Assembly: GCF_003046475.1 (NCBI RefSeq)
Contig: NZ_PZZZ01000005.1
Location: 248,001-312,000, forward strand
Length of the DNA stretch: 64,000 nt
Direction of reading: 5' to 3'
Source of the DNA: Mycoplana dimorpha
Lineage (GTDB): Bacteria; Pseudomonadota; Alphaproteobacteria; Rhizobiales; Rhizobiaceae
Part shown: positions 1 to 8,943 of the stretch, piece by piece
Position numbering within the stretch: position 1 is the first letter of the stretch
Layout of the letters: each line of letters opens with the position of its first letter
Position numbers and translations under genes: made by a program
The notes under the pieces: model-generated
Databases searched by the model: none
What the model saw: the letters and a program-made list of their open reading frames with translations, nothing else
Told to the model about the DNA's origin: nothing

Positions 1-3000
1 CGCCGCTCATGCGGGCGGCATAGCGGCCGTCGTGCGCCGCACCGTTGACCTCGAGGCGGAGCGAATCGTCCTCGTTCAGGATCGCGCGGGCGGCAAGCAG
101 CATCCAGGCCTGCTCCTGGGTGCTGGTGTAGGCCTTCCGGTCCCACTCGCCGGCGACGAACGCCGCAAGCTGCGGGATTATCGCCGGAGCGGGCCGGCTC
201 TCGGCGGCGAGCGCCAGCACGGCCGCGCCGTCGCGCAAGGCCGAGCCGTAGTCGGATCGTGCGAGGCTGACATTGGTGATGTCGGTCGACACGCGCAGCG
301 CCTCCCGGAAGATCCGGTCGGCGCGCTGTGCATCGCCGTAGAGCCCGAGGGCGGCGGCGATGTGAGCCTTGGCGAGCGGGGTCGGGAATTCGGAAAGGCG
401 CGTGTCGGCATAGTAGCGCAGGTCGCTGATCGCGGCCTTGCGATTGCGGGCCAGCACGTAGAGCGCATAGGCGATCTCGTTGCCGCGCTCCTGAACGTTG
501 TTGTCGTAGGACAGCGCGTTCTGCAGATTGTCGAGCGCCTGCGCCATCGCCTGCTCGGGAACCTCGAAGCCCTGCTCGCGGGCCCGCGTCAGGAAATCGC
601 TGATGTAGGCGTCGAGCCAGAGGTCGCCGTAGCCCGGCCCCCACAGCCCGAAGCTGCCGGAGGAGGACTGGTCGGAGAGCACGCGGAAGATCGCCTCCTG
701 CACCCGCTTCTTCGTATCGGCGTCGTCGGCAAGCCCTGTGTTCTTCGAGAGTTCGCTGAGATAGAGCAGCGGCAGCGCGCGGCTGGTCGTCTGCTCGGCG
801 CAGCCATAGGGGTACCGGTCGAGCGTCATCAGCAGGGCGGGAATGTCGAAGGCGGCGGAGCGCGAGACGTTGACCGCCACCGAAGCGCCGCCGAGGATGC
901 TATCTGCCAAGAGCTGGTCGTCGATCGTCAGGCTGCCGCCGGCGGCAAGTTGCAGAACGCGCCGCGTGGTGACCGGAAGGGTCGCAGGCCGCACGGGAAT
1001 GTCGAGCGCCTGCTCCCAGCTGTGGCCGGTGCCATCGGACAGCGCCACCGTGATGGCGCCGTTGCCGACCTCGCCGCCTATGAGCGGCATGGTCAGGTCG
1101 GCCTTGCCGCCCGCCTCCAGTCGGACGGTCTGCGCTGCCACGGTCTGCTCGACCAGCACCGCCGCGTTGTGGGTGATCGCCAACTGGTAATCGCCCGTCG
1201 GCGCATCCGTATTGGCGATGTCGAGCCGAAGCGCCGCCCGGTCCCCGGGCGCCAGGAATTTTGGCAGGCTGGCGGTGACGACCACCGGATCGCGGATGAT
1301 GACGTCGGCCATGCCGTGGCCGATGCCGTCCTTCGACCAGGCGACGGCCATGATGCGGGCGGTGCCGTTGAACTGCGGAATCTCGAAGGAGACCTTCGCC
1401 TTGCCCTCGGCGTCGAGGTTTACGGGGCCGGAGAAGAAGGCGACGAGTTTTTGGGTCGGCGGGCTGCCCTCCAGGGCCATCTGGCCGCCGTCGCCGCCGG
1501 TGCGAAGCCGCCCCGTCGCCCCGAGCGAGCCGTCGATCAGCCGCCCGTACAGATCGCGGATCTCGAGACCGAGGCGGCGCTGGCCAAAGTACCAGCCGTC
1601 CGGATCGGGCGCCTCGTAGCGGGTGAGGTTGAGGATGCCGACGTCGACGGCGGCCACCGTCACGTAAGCGTCCTCGTTGGCGCCGGCGCCTTCGACCGAC
1701 ACTGCGATCTCGAGCGGCTGGCGCGGCAGCGTCTTCTCCGGAACGTCGAGGTTTACGGCGAGCTTGCGCCCGGCCGGATCGACCTTCAGCCATTTGATGC
1801 CGATGGCGCGCATCGGCATGCGGCTTTCGCGGGCGTCGCCGGGGCGATAGAGCGTGGCGGTGACGTAGGCGCCGGCACCCCAGTCGGCGGTGACGGGGAT
1901 CTCGACCTCGCCGCCGGTCCCGCTGAGCGAGGCGGTGCTGACGGAGATCAGGCTTTCGGTGCCGTTCGTGACGAGTAGCTCGCCGGCATAGCGGGTGGAG
2001 ACCTTCAGCTTCGCGGTGTCGCCGACAGCGTAGCTCTCCTTGTCGAGGGCGATCTCCAGCGCGTCCGGCGTCTCCGTCGAGGTCGTCTCGACATACCAGC
2101 CGGCATTGAATTCGATGCTCGTCGCCGGGCCGTCGGCGGATGCTGTCTCCACCTCGAGCCGGTAGCGGCCCCAGGTGACGGGAACCGCTATATCCGCGCC
2201 GTCGGCGCCGACGTCGATCACGCCGGCCTCGACCTGCTTGGTCGAAAGGATCGGCTCGTAGCGCCACGAGCTGCCGTCACGATACCACTGGTAGTCGCGC
2301 TGGACGCTGAGCAGCTTCCACGGCAGGCCGTCCATCGCCTGCTTCTGTCCGTCCGGACCGGCGACGATCACGTGGAACCGGGCGACGGAGTTTTCCGGCA
2401 CGTCGCCGGAGGCGGCCGGCCGGATGCCGATCATCGACCCCTCGGAGCGGACGGGCAGCGTCAGCGAACGCTCGACGGCGCGGCCGCCGGCCTCGCTCAT
2501 GCGGAGCGTGATGCGGGCGTTGAGCAGCTGTGTCGTGGCGGGGCGTTCGCCGACATCCACCTCGAAGGTCGCCTTGCCGTCGTCATCGAGCGGTTGAAGC
2601 CCCTCGATCGGCACGCGGTTTTCCTCCATCGCCTCCTCGTCGGCAAGGCCGAAGACGTAGCCCTTGAAGCGGTCGCTGTCGCGGGTGGGCTTCAGCGCAA
2701 TGTCGCCCTCGATGGAAAGGCCGGCGGCGGGGGCGCCATAGAGATAGCGGCCTGCAACCTCGATTTCGACCGGCGTGCCGGCGACGATTTCCTTCGCCGC
2801 ACTGGTCAGCTCGAATTCCGTGCGGTCGGGCACGAAATCGTCGACGAGGAATGTCCTCTCGCCAAGCGCGGGCGCCTTCGGATCGGCGAAGACCTGCATC
2901 GTCCAGGTGCCGCGAATGGCGTTCGGCTGGATCGCATACTCCACGGCATATCCGCCGAGCTTGCTCTCGGTGCTGACGATGCGGCGGTCCTCGACTCCGT

Positions 3001-4900
3001 CGGGGCGGGTAAAGACGAAGGTCAGCGGCAGCTTCTCGATCGCCCTTGCCTCGATGTCGCGGGCAAGGGCTGCGGCATGCACGGTCTCGCCGGCGCGGTA
3101 GATGCCGCGCTCGGTCCAGGCGAACAGGTCGATCGCCCCCGGTGCGGGCCGCCCGGTGACGCCGCGGTCGGAGAGGTCGAACCCGGCGCGCGTCATGTCG
3201 AGGAAGACATAGTCGGACGTGCCGTCCCGCGCCGTCAGCACGGCCGGCATCATCGCGGCCGTGCCGCGGATCAGCCCGGCGGTGAAGGTCGCCCGGCCGT
3301 CGGCGTCGGTCATCGCGGTGCCGAGGATTTCGTTGTTCCTGGCGAGCAGCTGCAGCTCGACGCCGGCCAGCGGCCTGGCGCTGCCGAGCGCGCGGGCGAA
3401 GACGTGCAGGCCGTCGGTGCCGGCAAAGGTCGACAGCCCGATATCGGAGACGAGGAACCATTGGGTCGCCTTCGTTTCCCAGTCGCGCTTCGGTCCGTTC
3501 GTAGCGGTCGCCGTCAGCACGTAGATGCCGGGCTGGCGCTGCGGCAGCGCCTCGTCGACCGGAAACGAGGTGACGATGTCCTTGTTCAGGTCGCGCTGCA
3601 TCTCGATCTGGCCCTGCCAGACGAGCTCGCCGAACTCGCCCTCGATGCGGCCGGCGCCGTAGCCGTCGAGCTGGGTCAGGAACTGCGAGCCGGCGAGCAG
3701 CGAGGCGATGTTGCGGTCGCCGATGCGGTAGAGCTTCAGGTCGGCGCTGTCGGTGTTGACCGAAACCAGCGGAATGCCGCGGCGCGCGGTGCTCGGCAGC
3801 ACGAAGCTGTCGCCGGTGAAGCGCACGCTCGGGCTGCGGTCCTGCACGTAGATGTCGAGCTCGACCGGCGCCTCGAGGCTCTCGTCGACGGAGGACGGCA
3901 GGCCCTGACGGAGGGCGAGCTTGTAGCGCTGGCCATGTTCGAGGCCTTCGACGCAGATCTGGTTGTCCTTCGCCTCGATGCCCTGCGGCGTCTTGCCGTC
4001 GAGCGTCACGAAGCCGGCATAGTCGGCGCCGAACCGGACGAGCGGCTCGGAGAATTGCACGCAGGCGCGCGGGGTGACGTTGTCGGAGTCGATCGTGTGC
4101 TGGACGACGCGAAAGCCTTGCCGCGCCCTGAGATCGAGATAGGCGGCGCGCACGGCCGGGTCCCCGACGAGCGCAAGACTTGCCTTGTAGGCGTTCAGCC
4201 CGGCGCGGTAGCTGCCCGTCTTGTCGAGCGCGTCGGCGAGCACGGCGAGCGCGGCCGCCCGGCCGTTTGCGGTGCGGGTCAGCCAGTAGGCATTCAGCGC
4301 CGCAAGCGGTCCCTGGCCGGCGAGGGCGGGATTGTCGCCGGCGCGGGCCGCGGCCTGCGCCATCTCGATCCACAGGAAGCGGTCGTCGGGCGCTAGCGAC
4401 AGCGCGCCCTTGTAGGCCTCAAGCGCCTCGGCGATCCGACCGGACTCGACCTCGATGCGGCCCAGGGCGGCAAGGCTCTCCACGCCCTGTCCTTCCTGCC
4501 CGGCAAGCAGCGTCAGGGAAGATTTCAGGGCGCGCGCTTCATGGACCATGTCCGCGGCGATGAAATCGAGCGGCGGAGCCGCGCCGATCTCAGGCGCGCC
4601 GTCGGAGAGGGCGATCTTGCCGGCAATCGTGCCGGGCGAGCCCGTCAGCCGGTCGAAGTCGCTCTTGATGAAGCACCATTTCACCTTCGGATTATAGGTG
4701 AAGGCGCGGCAGGACAGGTCACCGACGCATTGCGCCTTGCACTCATCCAGCGTGACGTTCTGCACGGTCCGCAGGTCGAAGCCGAAATAGTCGGCGTCCT
4801 CGGTGATCACGATCGACCGCTTTGTGTCCTCGGCCCGGCCGGGGTGGGCCCAGGCTGCGATGGCAAGGATGAATGCGCAGAAACCGATGAACGCACGCAT
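1..4900 (-). CDS. Alpha-2-macroglobulin family protein with N-terminal PAN domain (3' end outside window)
   Basis: The product is a bacterial alpha-2-macroglobulin, a periplasmic or lipid-anchored protease trap of the YfaS type. At least 1633 residues lie in the window and the frame runs off the left edge, so the C-terminus is missing. Residues 1-23 look like a signal peptide. Residues about 35-80 form a PAN/Apple-like module with four cysteines (54, 58, 64, 76). Repeated MG-type beta-sandwich domains follow. The thioester motif CAEQ starts at Cys1367 within YPYGCAEQTT, matching the bacterial CxEQ signature that covalently captures proteases. The ATG at 4900 is preceded on the coding strand by an AGGATT-type ribosome site. 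In many proteobacteria a pbpC penicillin-binding protein gene lies downstream; that position is outside the window. Family assignment is strong. The PAN domain call rests on cysteine pattern and position. Confidence 0.93.
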   Translation of the reverse strand, partial: MRAFIGFCAFILAIAAWAHPGRAEDTKRSIVITEDADYFGFDLRTVQNVTLDECKAQCVGDLSCRAFTYNPKVKWCFIKSDFDRLTGSPGTIAGKIALSDGAPEIGAAPPLDFIAADMVHEARALKSSLTLLAGQEGQGVESLAALGRIEVESGRIAEALEAYKGALSLAPDDRFLWIEMAQAAARAGDNPALAGQGPLAALNAYWLTRTANGRAAALAVLADALDKTGSYRAGLNAYKASLALVGDPAVRAAYLDLRARQGFRVVQHTIDSDNVTPRACVQFSEPLVRFGADYAGFVTLDGKTPQGIEAKDNQICVEGLEHGQRYKLALRQGLPSSVDESLEAPVELDIYVQDRSPSVRFTGDSFVLPSTARRGIPLVSVNTDSADLKLYRIGDRNIASLLAGSQFLTQLDGYGAGRIEGEFGELVWQGQIEMQRDLNKDIVTSFPVDEALPQRQPGIYVLTATATNGPKRDWETKATQWFLVSDIGLSTFAGTDGLHVFARALGSARPLAGVELQLLARNNEILGTAMTDADGRATFTAGLIRGTAAMMPAVLTARDGTSDYVFLDMTRAGFDLSDRGVTGRPAPGAIDLFAWTERGIYRAGETVHAAALARDIEARAIEKLPLTFVFTRPDGVEDRRIVSTESKLGGYAVEYAIQPNAIRGTWTMQVFADPKAPALGERTFLVDDFVPDRTEFELTSAAKEIVAGTPVEIEVAGRYLYGAPAAGLSIEGDIALKPTRDSDRFKGYVFGLADEEAMEENRVPIEGLQPLDDDGKATFEVDVGERPATTQLLNARITLRMSEAGGRAVERSLTLPVRSEGSMIGIRPAASGDVPENSVARFHVIVAGPDGQKQAMDGLPWKLLSVQRDYQWYRDGSSWRYEPILSTKQVEAGVIDVGADGADIAVPVTWGRYRLEVETASADGPATSIEFNAGWYVETTSTETPDALEIALDKESYAVGDTAKLKVSTRYAGELLVTNGTESLISVSTASLSGTGGEVEIPVTADWGAGAYVTATLYRPGDARESRMPMRAIGIKWLKVDPAGRKLAVNLDVPEKTLPRQPLEIAVSVEGAGANEDAYVTVAAVDVGILNLTRYEAPDPDGWYFGQRRLGLEIRDLYGRLIDGSLGATGRLRTGGDGGQMALEGSPPTQKLVAFFSGPVNLDAEGKAKVSFEIPQFNGTARIMAVAWSKDGIGHGMADVIIRDPVVVTASLPKFLAPGDRAALRLDIANTDAPTGDYQLAITHNAAVLVEQTVAAQTVRLEAGGKADLTMPLIGGEVGNGAITVALSDGTGHSWEQALDIPVRPATLPVTTRRVLQLAAGGSLTIDDQLLADSILGGASVAVNVSRSAAFDIPALLMTLDRYPYGCAEQTTSRALPLLYLSELSKNTGLADDADTKKRVQEAIFRVLSDQSSSGSFGLWGPGYGDLWLDAYISDFLTRAREQGFEVPEQAMAQALDNLQNALSYDNNVQERGNEIAYALYVLARNRKAAISDLRYYADTRLSEFPTPLAKAHIAAALGLYGDAQRADRIFREALRVSTDITNVSLARSDYGSALRDGAAVLALAAESRPAPAIIPQLAAFVAGEWDRKAYTSTQEQAWMLLAARAILNEDDSLRLEVNGAAHDGRYAARMSG

Positions 4901-4939
4901 AGGCAAGAATCCTCCAACGCTGCCGGCCGGCTGCTGCCC

Positions 4940-4968
4940 AGTTTTGAGGCTTCAAGCAGGGGTGTCAA
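4940..4968 (-). promoter_or_regulatory. Candidate sigma-70 promoter for the macroglobulin gene
   Basis: In the 326-base gap between the macroglobulin gene and cpdR, the minus strand reads TTGACA (4968-4963), a 17-base spacer and AAAACT (4945-4940), about 40 bases before the start codon. The -35 is perfect but the -10 is weak. I see no gene, repeat or clear terminator in the rest of this gap (4901-5226). Confidence 0.3.
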
Positions 4969-5226
4969 CCAAGGGTCGAAATTTACGAACGGACAAGATG
5001 ACGAGCAGCAGAGCCGGGGCGCTTTGCGGGTGGCCCGACGCGCGGGTCCGGTCGGCTGCCCGGGTGTGCGGAGTTGTCGTAAAAAAGCGCGAAAGCACGA
5101 CCGCGCCGATCAGAAGCGGCCCGCCGCGGTCAGTTCCGGCACCATCGGCGCGGCAATGCTGGGGGCGCGGCCCGCATTACTGGTTCGCCACCGTCGGCGG
5201 GGGTGCAGGCGCCGGCGCCGGTAAGG

Positions 5227-5589
5227 TCAGGCCGCGAGCATCTTGTTGACCTCGTCGACGAGGTCGCGGAGGTGGAAGGGCTTGGACAGCACCTTGGCGT
5301 CCTTGGGGGCCTTGGAGTCCGGGTTCAGCGCCACGGCGGCGAAACCGGTGATGAACATCACCTTCAGGTCGGGATCGAGCTCGGTGGCCCGTCGCGCCAG
5401 TTCGATGCCGTCCATCTCCGGCATGACGATGTCGGTGAGAAGCAGCGAGAACGGCTCCTCGCGCAGCCGGTCATAGGCGCTGGCGCCGTTGTCGTAGGAC
5501 GTGACCTTGTAACCGGCCTTCTCCAACGCTTTCACGAGGAAGCGGCGCATGTCGTTGTCGTCTTCGGCGAGGAGAATCTTGGAACTCAT
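5227..5589 (-). CDS. cpdR: Single-domain response regulator CpdR
   Basis: This 120-residue protein is a stand-alone receiver domain with no output domain. The acidic pair is at residues 10-11, the phospho-acceptor is Asp53 in LLTDIVMPEMDG, and the conserved lysine is in LSKPFH near residue 104. Length and sequence match CpdR, the cell-cycle response regulator. Its unphosphorylated form is known to prime ClpXP at the cell pole for degradation of CtrA and other substrates, and the CckA-ChpT relay phosphorylates it. The gene stands alone, divergent from the formylglutamate amidohydrolase gene. Its partner adaptor RcdA is encoded near the right end of the window. Confidence 0.93.
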   Translation of the reverse strand: MSSKILLAEDDNDMRRFLVKALEKAGYKVTSYDNGASAYDRLREEPFSLLLTDIVMPEMDGIELARRATELDPDLKVMFITGFAAVALNPDSKAPKDAKVLSKPFHLRDLVDEVNKMLAA

Positions 5590-5775
5590 GTACTTCTACT
5601 TCGGGTGTTGTCGTGGCCTGCAGGGCGGTTCTGAAACGAAAAGACGATTCCGGTAAACATCCGGTGAATGGACGAATCCCCGGCGCTTCCGCTTGTTGGC
5701 GCGACTATGGACACGCGCGGCCGCCGCTGGCAACATATACAAAGTCGCGATTTTGTCACATGGTAAAGGACCGCA

Positions 5776-6657
5776 ATGGCCCCGGAATTCAGCAAAAAAG
5801 GCCTCTACGAGGTTCTGGAGCCGGTTTCGCAGACCCTTCCGCTGGTTTTCAACTCGCCGCACAGCGGCCGCGCCTATCCACAGGGATTTGTGCGTGATTC
5901 GCGACTGGACGCGCATTCGCTGCGCCGTTCCGAGGATCATTATGTCGATGAGCTGTTCGGCGCCGCACCGGGGCTCGGCGCGCCGATGCTGCTTGCGCAT
6001 TTTCCGCGCGCCTTCCTCGACGTGAACCGCGAGCCCTACGAGCTCGACCCGCGCATGTTCGACGGCTCTCTGCCGCCCTATGCCAATGTCAGCTCGATGC
6101 GGGTGGCCGGGGGGCTCGGCACGGTGCCGCGCATCGTGGCCGAGAATATGGAGATCTACCAGCGGCGCCTGCCGGTCAGCGAGGCGCTGGAGCGGATCGA
6201 AACCATCTACAAACCCTATCACACCTGCCTTCGCAGCCTGATCGTGCGCACGCATCTGCAATTCGGCTTCGCGGTGCTGGTCGATTGTCATTCCATGCCG
6301 GGCAACGTCCGGGTGCCGGGCGGGGCGCGGCCGGACTTCATCATCGGCGATCGCTACGGCACCAGCGCCGCCGGCGACCTGACGCGGACCCTGGTCCGCC
6401 TCTTCGAGGACATGGGCTTCGTCGTGGCGCGCAACAAGCCCTATGCCGGCGGCTTCATCACCGAGCATTACGGCCGCCCCGCCAAGGGCCTGCATGCGCT
6501 GCAGATCGAGGTCAACCGCGCCCTCTACATCGACGAGACGACGCTTGCCAAGAAGCCGGAATTCGAGGCCGTTCGACACGGCATCTCGCAGGCGCTGGCG
6601 GGCTTGGCGGGTTACGTCGAAACCTACGCCGCCGACAGCGCGCTGGCGGCGGAGTAA
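5776..6657 (+). CDS. N-formylglutamate amidohydrolase family protein (copy 1)
   Basis: This 293-residue protein belongs to the FGase family (HutG type in the five-step histidine pathway), which hydrolyses N-formylglutamate to glutamate and formate. Family-typical segments are FNSPHSGRAYP near the N-terminus, VDCHSMPG in the middle (zinc-site region) and the YAGGFITEHYG segment. No hut genes are adjacent, so the physiological substrate is open. It faces away from cpdR and is followed by hisN about 100 bases later on the same strand. A distant paralogue lies at 43733-44533. Confidence is high for the family and moderate for the reaction. Confidence 0.88.
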   Translation: MAPEFSKKGLYEVLEPVSQTLPLVFNSPHSGRAYPQGFVRDSRLDAHSLRRSEDHYVDELFGAAPGLGAPMLLAHFPRAFLDVNREPYELDPRMFDGSLPPYANVSSMRVAGGLGTVPRIVAENMEIYQRRLPVSEALERIETIYKPYHTCLRSLIVRTHLQFGFAVLVDCHSMPGNVRVPGGARPDFIIGDRYGTSAAGDLTRTLVRLFEDMGFVVARNKPYAGGFITEHYGRPAKGLHALQIEVNRALYIDETTLAKKPEFEAVRHGISQALAGLAGYVETYAADSALAAE

Positions 6658-6763
6658 CCCTCCGCCGCGGCGTCCGGCAGGAACCGCCGCGGCAACTCGG
6701 TCCATTCCGTTTTCCGCTCCCTTGCGCTATGGACAGGCGCCCTTCTGTTTCGTGAGATATCCG

Positions 6764-7537
6764 ATGCTTCCCGACCGTGCCTTTTTCGACCTGCTCGCCG
6801 ATGCCGCCAAGGCGGAGACCCTGCCGCGCTTCCGCGTCGGCGCCGACGTGGTGAACAAGGAGGCGAGCGGCTTCGATCCGGTCACCGAAGGCGATCGTGC
6901 CGCCGAAGCGGCGATCCGGGCGCTGATCAGCGAGCGCTTTCCCGAGCATGGAATCCTGGGCGAGGAGCACGGCTCGGTCGGTCTCGACCGCGAATTTGTC
7001 TGGGTGATCGACCCGATCGACGGCACGCGCGCCTTCATTTCCGGCGTGCCGGTATGGGGGACGCTGATCGGGCTGTACCGCAACGGCGACGCGGTGATGG
7101 GCATGGTCGACCAGCCCTTCACCGGCGAGCGTTACTTCGCCGACGGCCGCCGCTCGCACTACGCCGGCCCGGAGGGCAGCCGTGTGCTCGCGACGCGCGC
7201 CTGCGAAGCCCTCTCGGACGCGATCATGTTCACCACCTCTCCGCACATGTTCACGGGCAGCGCCAGGGAGCGCTACGAGAGCGTGCAGGACAAGGTGCGG
7301 TTGTTCCGCTACGGCGTCGATTGCTACGCCTATGCGCTGCTTGCCGCCGGCCACGTCGACCTGGTGATTGAGAGTGGCCTGAAGCCCTATGACGTCGGCG
7401 GGCTCATTCCGGTCATCGAGCAGGCGGGCGGCATCATCACCGACTGGGAGGGCGGCCCGGCCGAAAACGGCGGCAATATCATCGCCGCCGGCAGCCGCGC
7501 GGTCTACGAGCAGGCGATGGCGATCCTAAAAGGGTGA
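6764..7537 (+). CDS. hisN: Histidinol-phosphatase, inositol monophosphatase fold
   Basis: This 257-residue protein has the inositol-monophosphatase fold and most closely resembles HisN, the histidinol-phosphate phosphatase of actinobacteria and rhizobia. The metal site is visible as GEEHG (Glu67, Glu68) and DPIDGTRAF (Asp83, Asp86), with a third acidic position expected near KPYDVGG towards the C-terminus. The ATG at 6764 gives the expected N-terminus MLPDRAFFD. An in-frame GTG at 6752 would add four residues and cannot be excluded. The other IMPase-fold protein in the window (54885-55685) is the SuhB type, so the two probably have different substrates. Confidence 0.85.
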   Translation: MLPDRAFFDLLADAAKAETLPRFRVGADVVNKEASGFDPVTEGDRAAEAAIRALISERFPEHGILGEEHGSVGLDREFVWVIDPIDGTRAFISGVPVWGTLIGLYRNGDAVMGMVDQPFTGERYFADGRRSHYAGPEGSRVLATRACEALSDAIMFTTSPHMFTGSARERYESVQDKVRLFRYGVDCYAYALLAAGHVDLVIESGLKPYDVGGLIPVIEQAGGIITDWEGGPAENGGNIIAAGSRAVYEQAMAILKG

Positions 7538-7558
7538 CGCAGGCGATCCTTCCCTGGC

Positions 7559-8521
7559 TCAGGCCCCGAGGCTGGCGTGTTCTGCCTGGCTGCCGGGGAT
7601 GAAGGCGTCGATTGCCGCCATCGCCTGGGCACGGTAGCGGTCGGCCTCGCTGAACAGTTCGTGGCGGGCCCCGTCGATCTCGATCAGCCGCCCCGCCCGG
7701 AATTTCCGCGCCAGCGCGTTCAGGACCGTTCGCGGCACGATCGGGTCGAGGGTCGGGCAGAGCACGAGCGTCGGGATGTGGATGCGCGTCAGGTGCTCCT
7801 GGCGCGAGACACGGGCGATCGCGGCCAGCATTTCCTTCAGCCACCGTGCCGTCGGCGGGCCGATCGCCAGCTGCGGATGCTTTTCGCAGATCGCCCGGTT
7901 GCGGTCGAAGCGGCGCCGGTCGCTGCTCAGGACGTTGCCCTCGAAGGGCAGGCCCGGCGCGTCCTTGGTAAAGGTCCGGCTGCCGAGCTGGAAGAGGGTG
8001 GCGGCATTGGCGATCAGCGAGATCGATCGCTGGCTCATGACCTGTCCGGCCAGCGCCACGAACGGCGCGGCCAGCACCATGCGGTCGATGCGGCTTTCGA
8101 GCTCGGGCGCCTGCGAAAGCGCCACCAGCGCCCCCATCGAATGGGCGACGAGGAAGAAGGGCAGCCGGGTGTCGGGCAGCACCACCTGCTCCAGGAACTG
8201 CTTCAGGTCCGCCTCGTAGTCGGAGAACCGTGCGACGTGCCCGCGGCGGTGATCGCGCAGCACGCGCTCCGATCCGCCCTGGCCGCGCCAGTCGAAGGTG
8301 GCGACCCACAGCCCGCGCGCGGTGAGGTCGGCGATCGTTTCGAAGTATTTCTCGATCGATTCGCTGCGCCCCTGCAGCAGCACCACCGTGCCCTTCGCCT
8401 CTCGCGCGGCCGAGCGAAAGACCGCATAGCGGATCTTCACGCCGCCCCGGCCCTCGAAGTAGCCGGCGAAATGGTTGTCGGGCACCGGATTGTCAGGGGT
8501 GGCAAGGAGAATGTCGTCCAT
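7559..8521 (-). CDS. Alpha/beta hydrolase, lysophospholipase/monoglyceride lipase type
   Basis: This 320-residue cytosolic alpha/beta hydrolase belongs to the Hydrolase_4 (PldB/monoacylglycerol lipase) family. The nucleophile elbow is AHSMGAL with Ser128. The acid is probably the Asp in LCPTLDPIVP, and the His is in GARHELF near the C-terminus. The FDWRGQGGSER stretch before the elbow is typical of this branch. The ATG at 8521 (MDDILLATPD) was chosen because the in-frame upstream extension is low-complexity and unrelated to the family. The gene converges on hisN with only 21 bases between the stop codons. The substrate (lysophospholipid or monoacylglycerol) is inferred from the family only. 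Confidence 0.85.
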   Translation of the reverse strand: MDDILLATPDNPVPDNHFAGYFEGRGGVKIRYAVFRSAAREAKGTVVLLQGRSESIEKYFETIADLTARGLWVATFDWRGQGGSERVLRDHRRGHVARFSDYEADLKQFLEQVVLPDTRLPFFLVAHSMGALVALSQAPELESRIDRMVLAAPFVALAGQVMSQRSISLIANAATLFQLGSRTFTKDAPGLPFEGNVLSSDRRRFDRNRAICEKHPQLAIGPPTARWLKEMLAAIARVSRQEHLTRIHIPTLVLCPTLDPIVPRTVLNALARKFRAGRLIEIDGARHELFSEADRYRAQAMAAIDAFIPGSQAEHASLGA

Positions 8522-8774
8522 GTCCGGCGCCGGTTTGCGAGATATTGAAGCCGGAAGGTAGGGGCTTGCCCCGGAGGCGTCAAAGGAAAAAGCCGGCTGC
8601 GCGGGACGCGGGGAACGTCGGCGCGCATGCCGGCCAGCTTGGCCGGAGCGGAAGGGACATTGCGCTGCGGCCGCGGAAGATCGCCTTCCGATGAACCCGT
8701 CATAGTTGAAACTGGCTGAACGCGAGCCGAAGACGTCGTTCATGTGAGGTTCATCGGAGTTGGGCCCGAGGGGG

Positions 8775-8803
8775 CTTGAAGTCCGAAAGTTGCATTCCCA
8801 TCT
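8775..8803 (+). promoter_or_regulatory. Candidate RpoH (sigma-32) promoter of the hsp20 gene
   Basis: CTTGAA at 8775-8780, a 17-base spacer and CCATCT at 8798-8803 match the heat-shock promoter pattern of alphaproteobacteria (CTTGAA, 16-18 bases, CYTATNT or CCCCAT). Transcription would start near 8810 and give a leader of about 130 bases before hsp20. The match is visual. Confidence 0.5.
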
Positions 8804-8810
8804 CGGTGGT

Positions 8811-8943
8811 GCGGGCGCCGAAAGGGTCCGCAATTGGGTGTTCCGCCGCCATTCCGGGGCGGGAGCCTGTAACAAATCGGGCCGGCGCCGTTCATCGGGG
8901 TCTGGCTCACCTGATCGCAATCCGTCGCTCACAGGAGGACATT
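8811..8943 (+). promoter_or_regulatory. Candidate ROSE-type RNA thermometer in the hsp20 leader
   Basis: ROSE elements in rhizobial small-heat-shock leaders hide the Shine-Dalgarno sequence in a weak hairpin through a U(U/C)GCU motif with a bulged G. Here TCGCT (8925-8929) lies just before AGGAGG (8933-8938). A hairpin can form with G8924-C8940, U8925-A8939, C8926-G8938, bulged G8927, C8928-G8937 and U8929-A8936. The leader length and the downstream gene type also fit. The upstream helices were not folded. Confidence 0.5.

Noticed and set aside
32-4396. Long plus-strand open frames (for example 32-1978 and 2372-4396)
   Set aside because: They are shadows of the minus-strand alpha-2-macroglobulin; they are Arg/Gly-rich with no family resemblance, a known artefact of GC-rich codon use.
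4743-4955. Minus-strand small gene before the macroglobulin
   Set aside because: It is a different frame over the macroglobulin N-terminus; the frame with the signal peptide and PAN cysteines is the real one.
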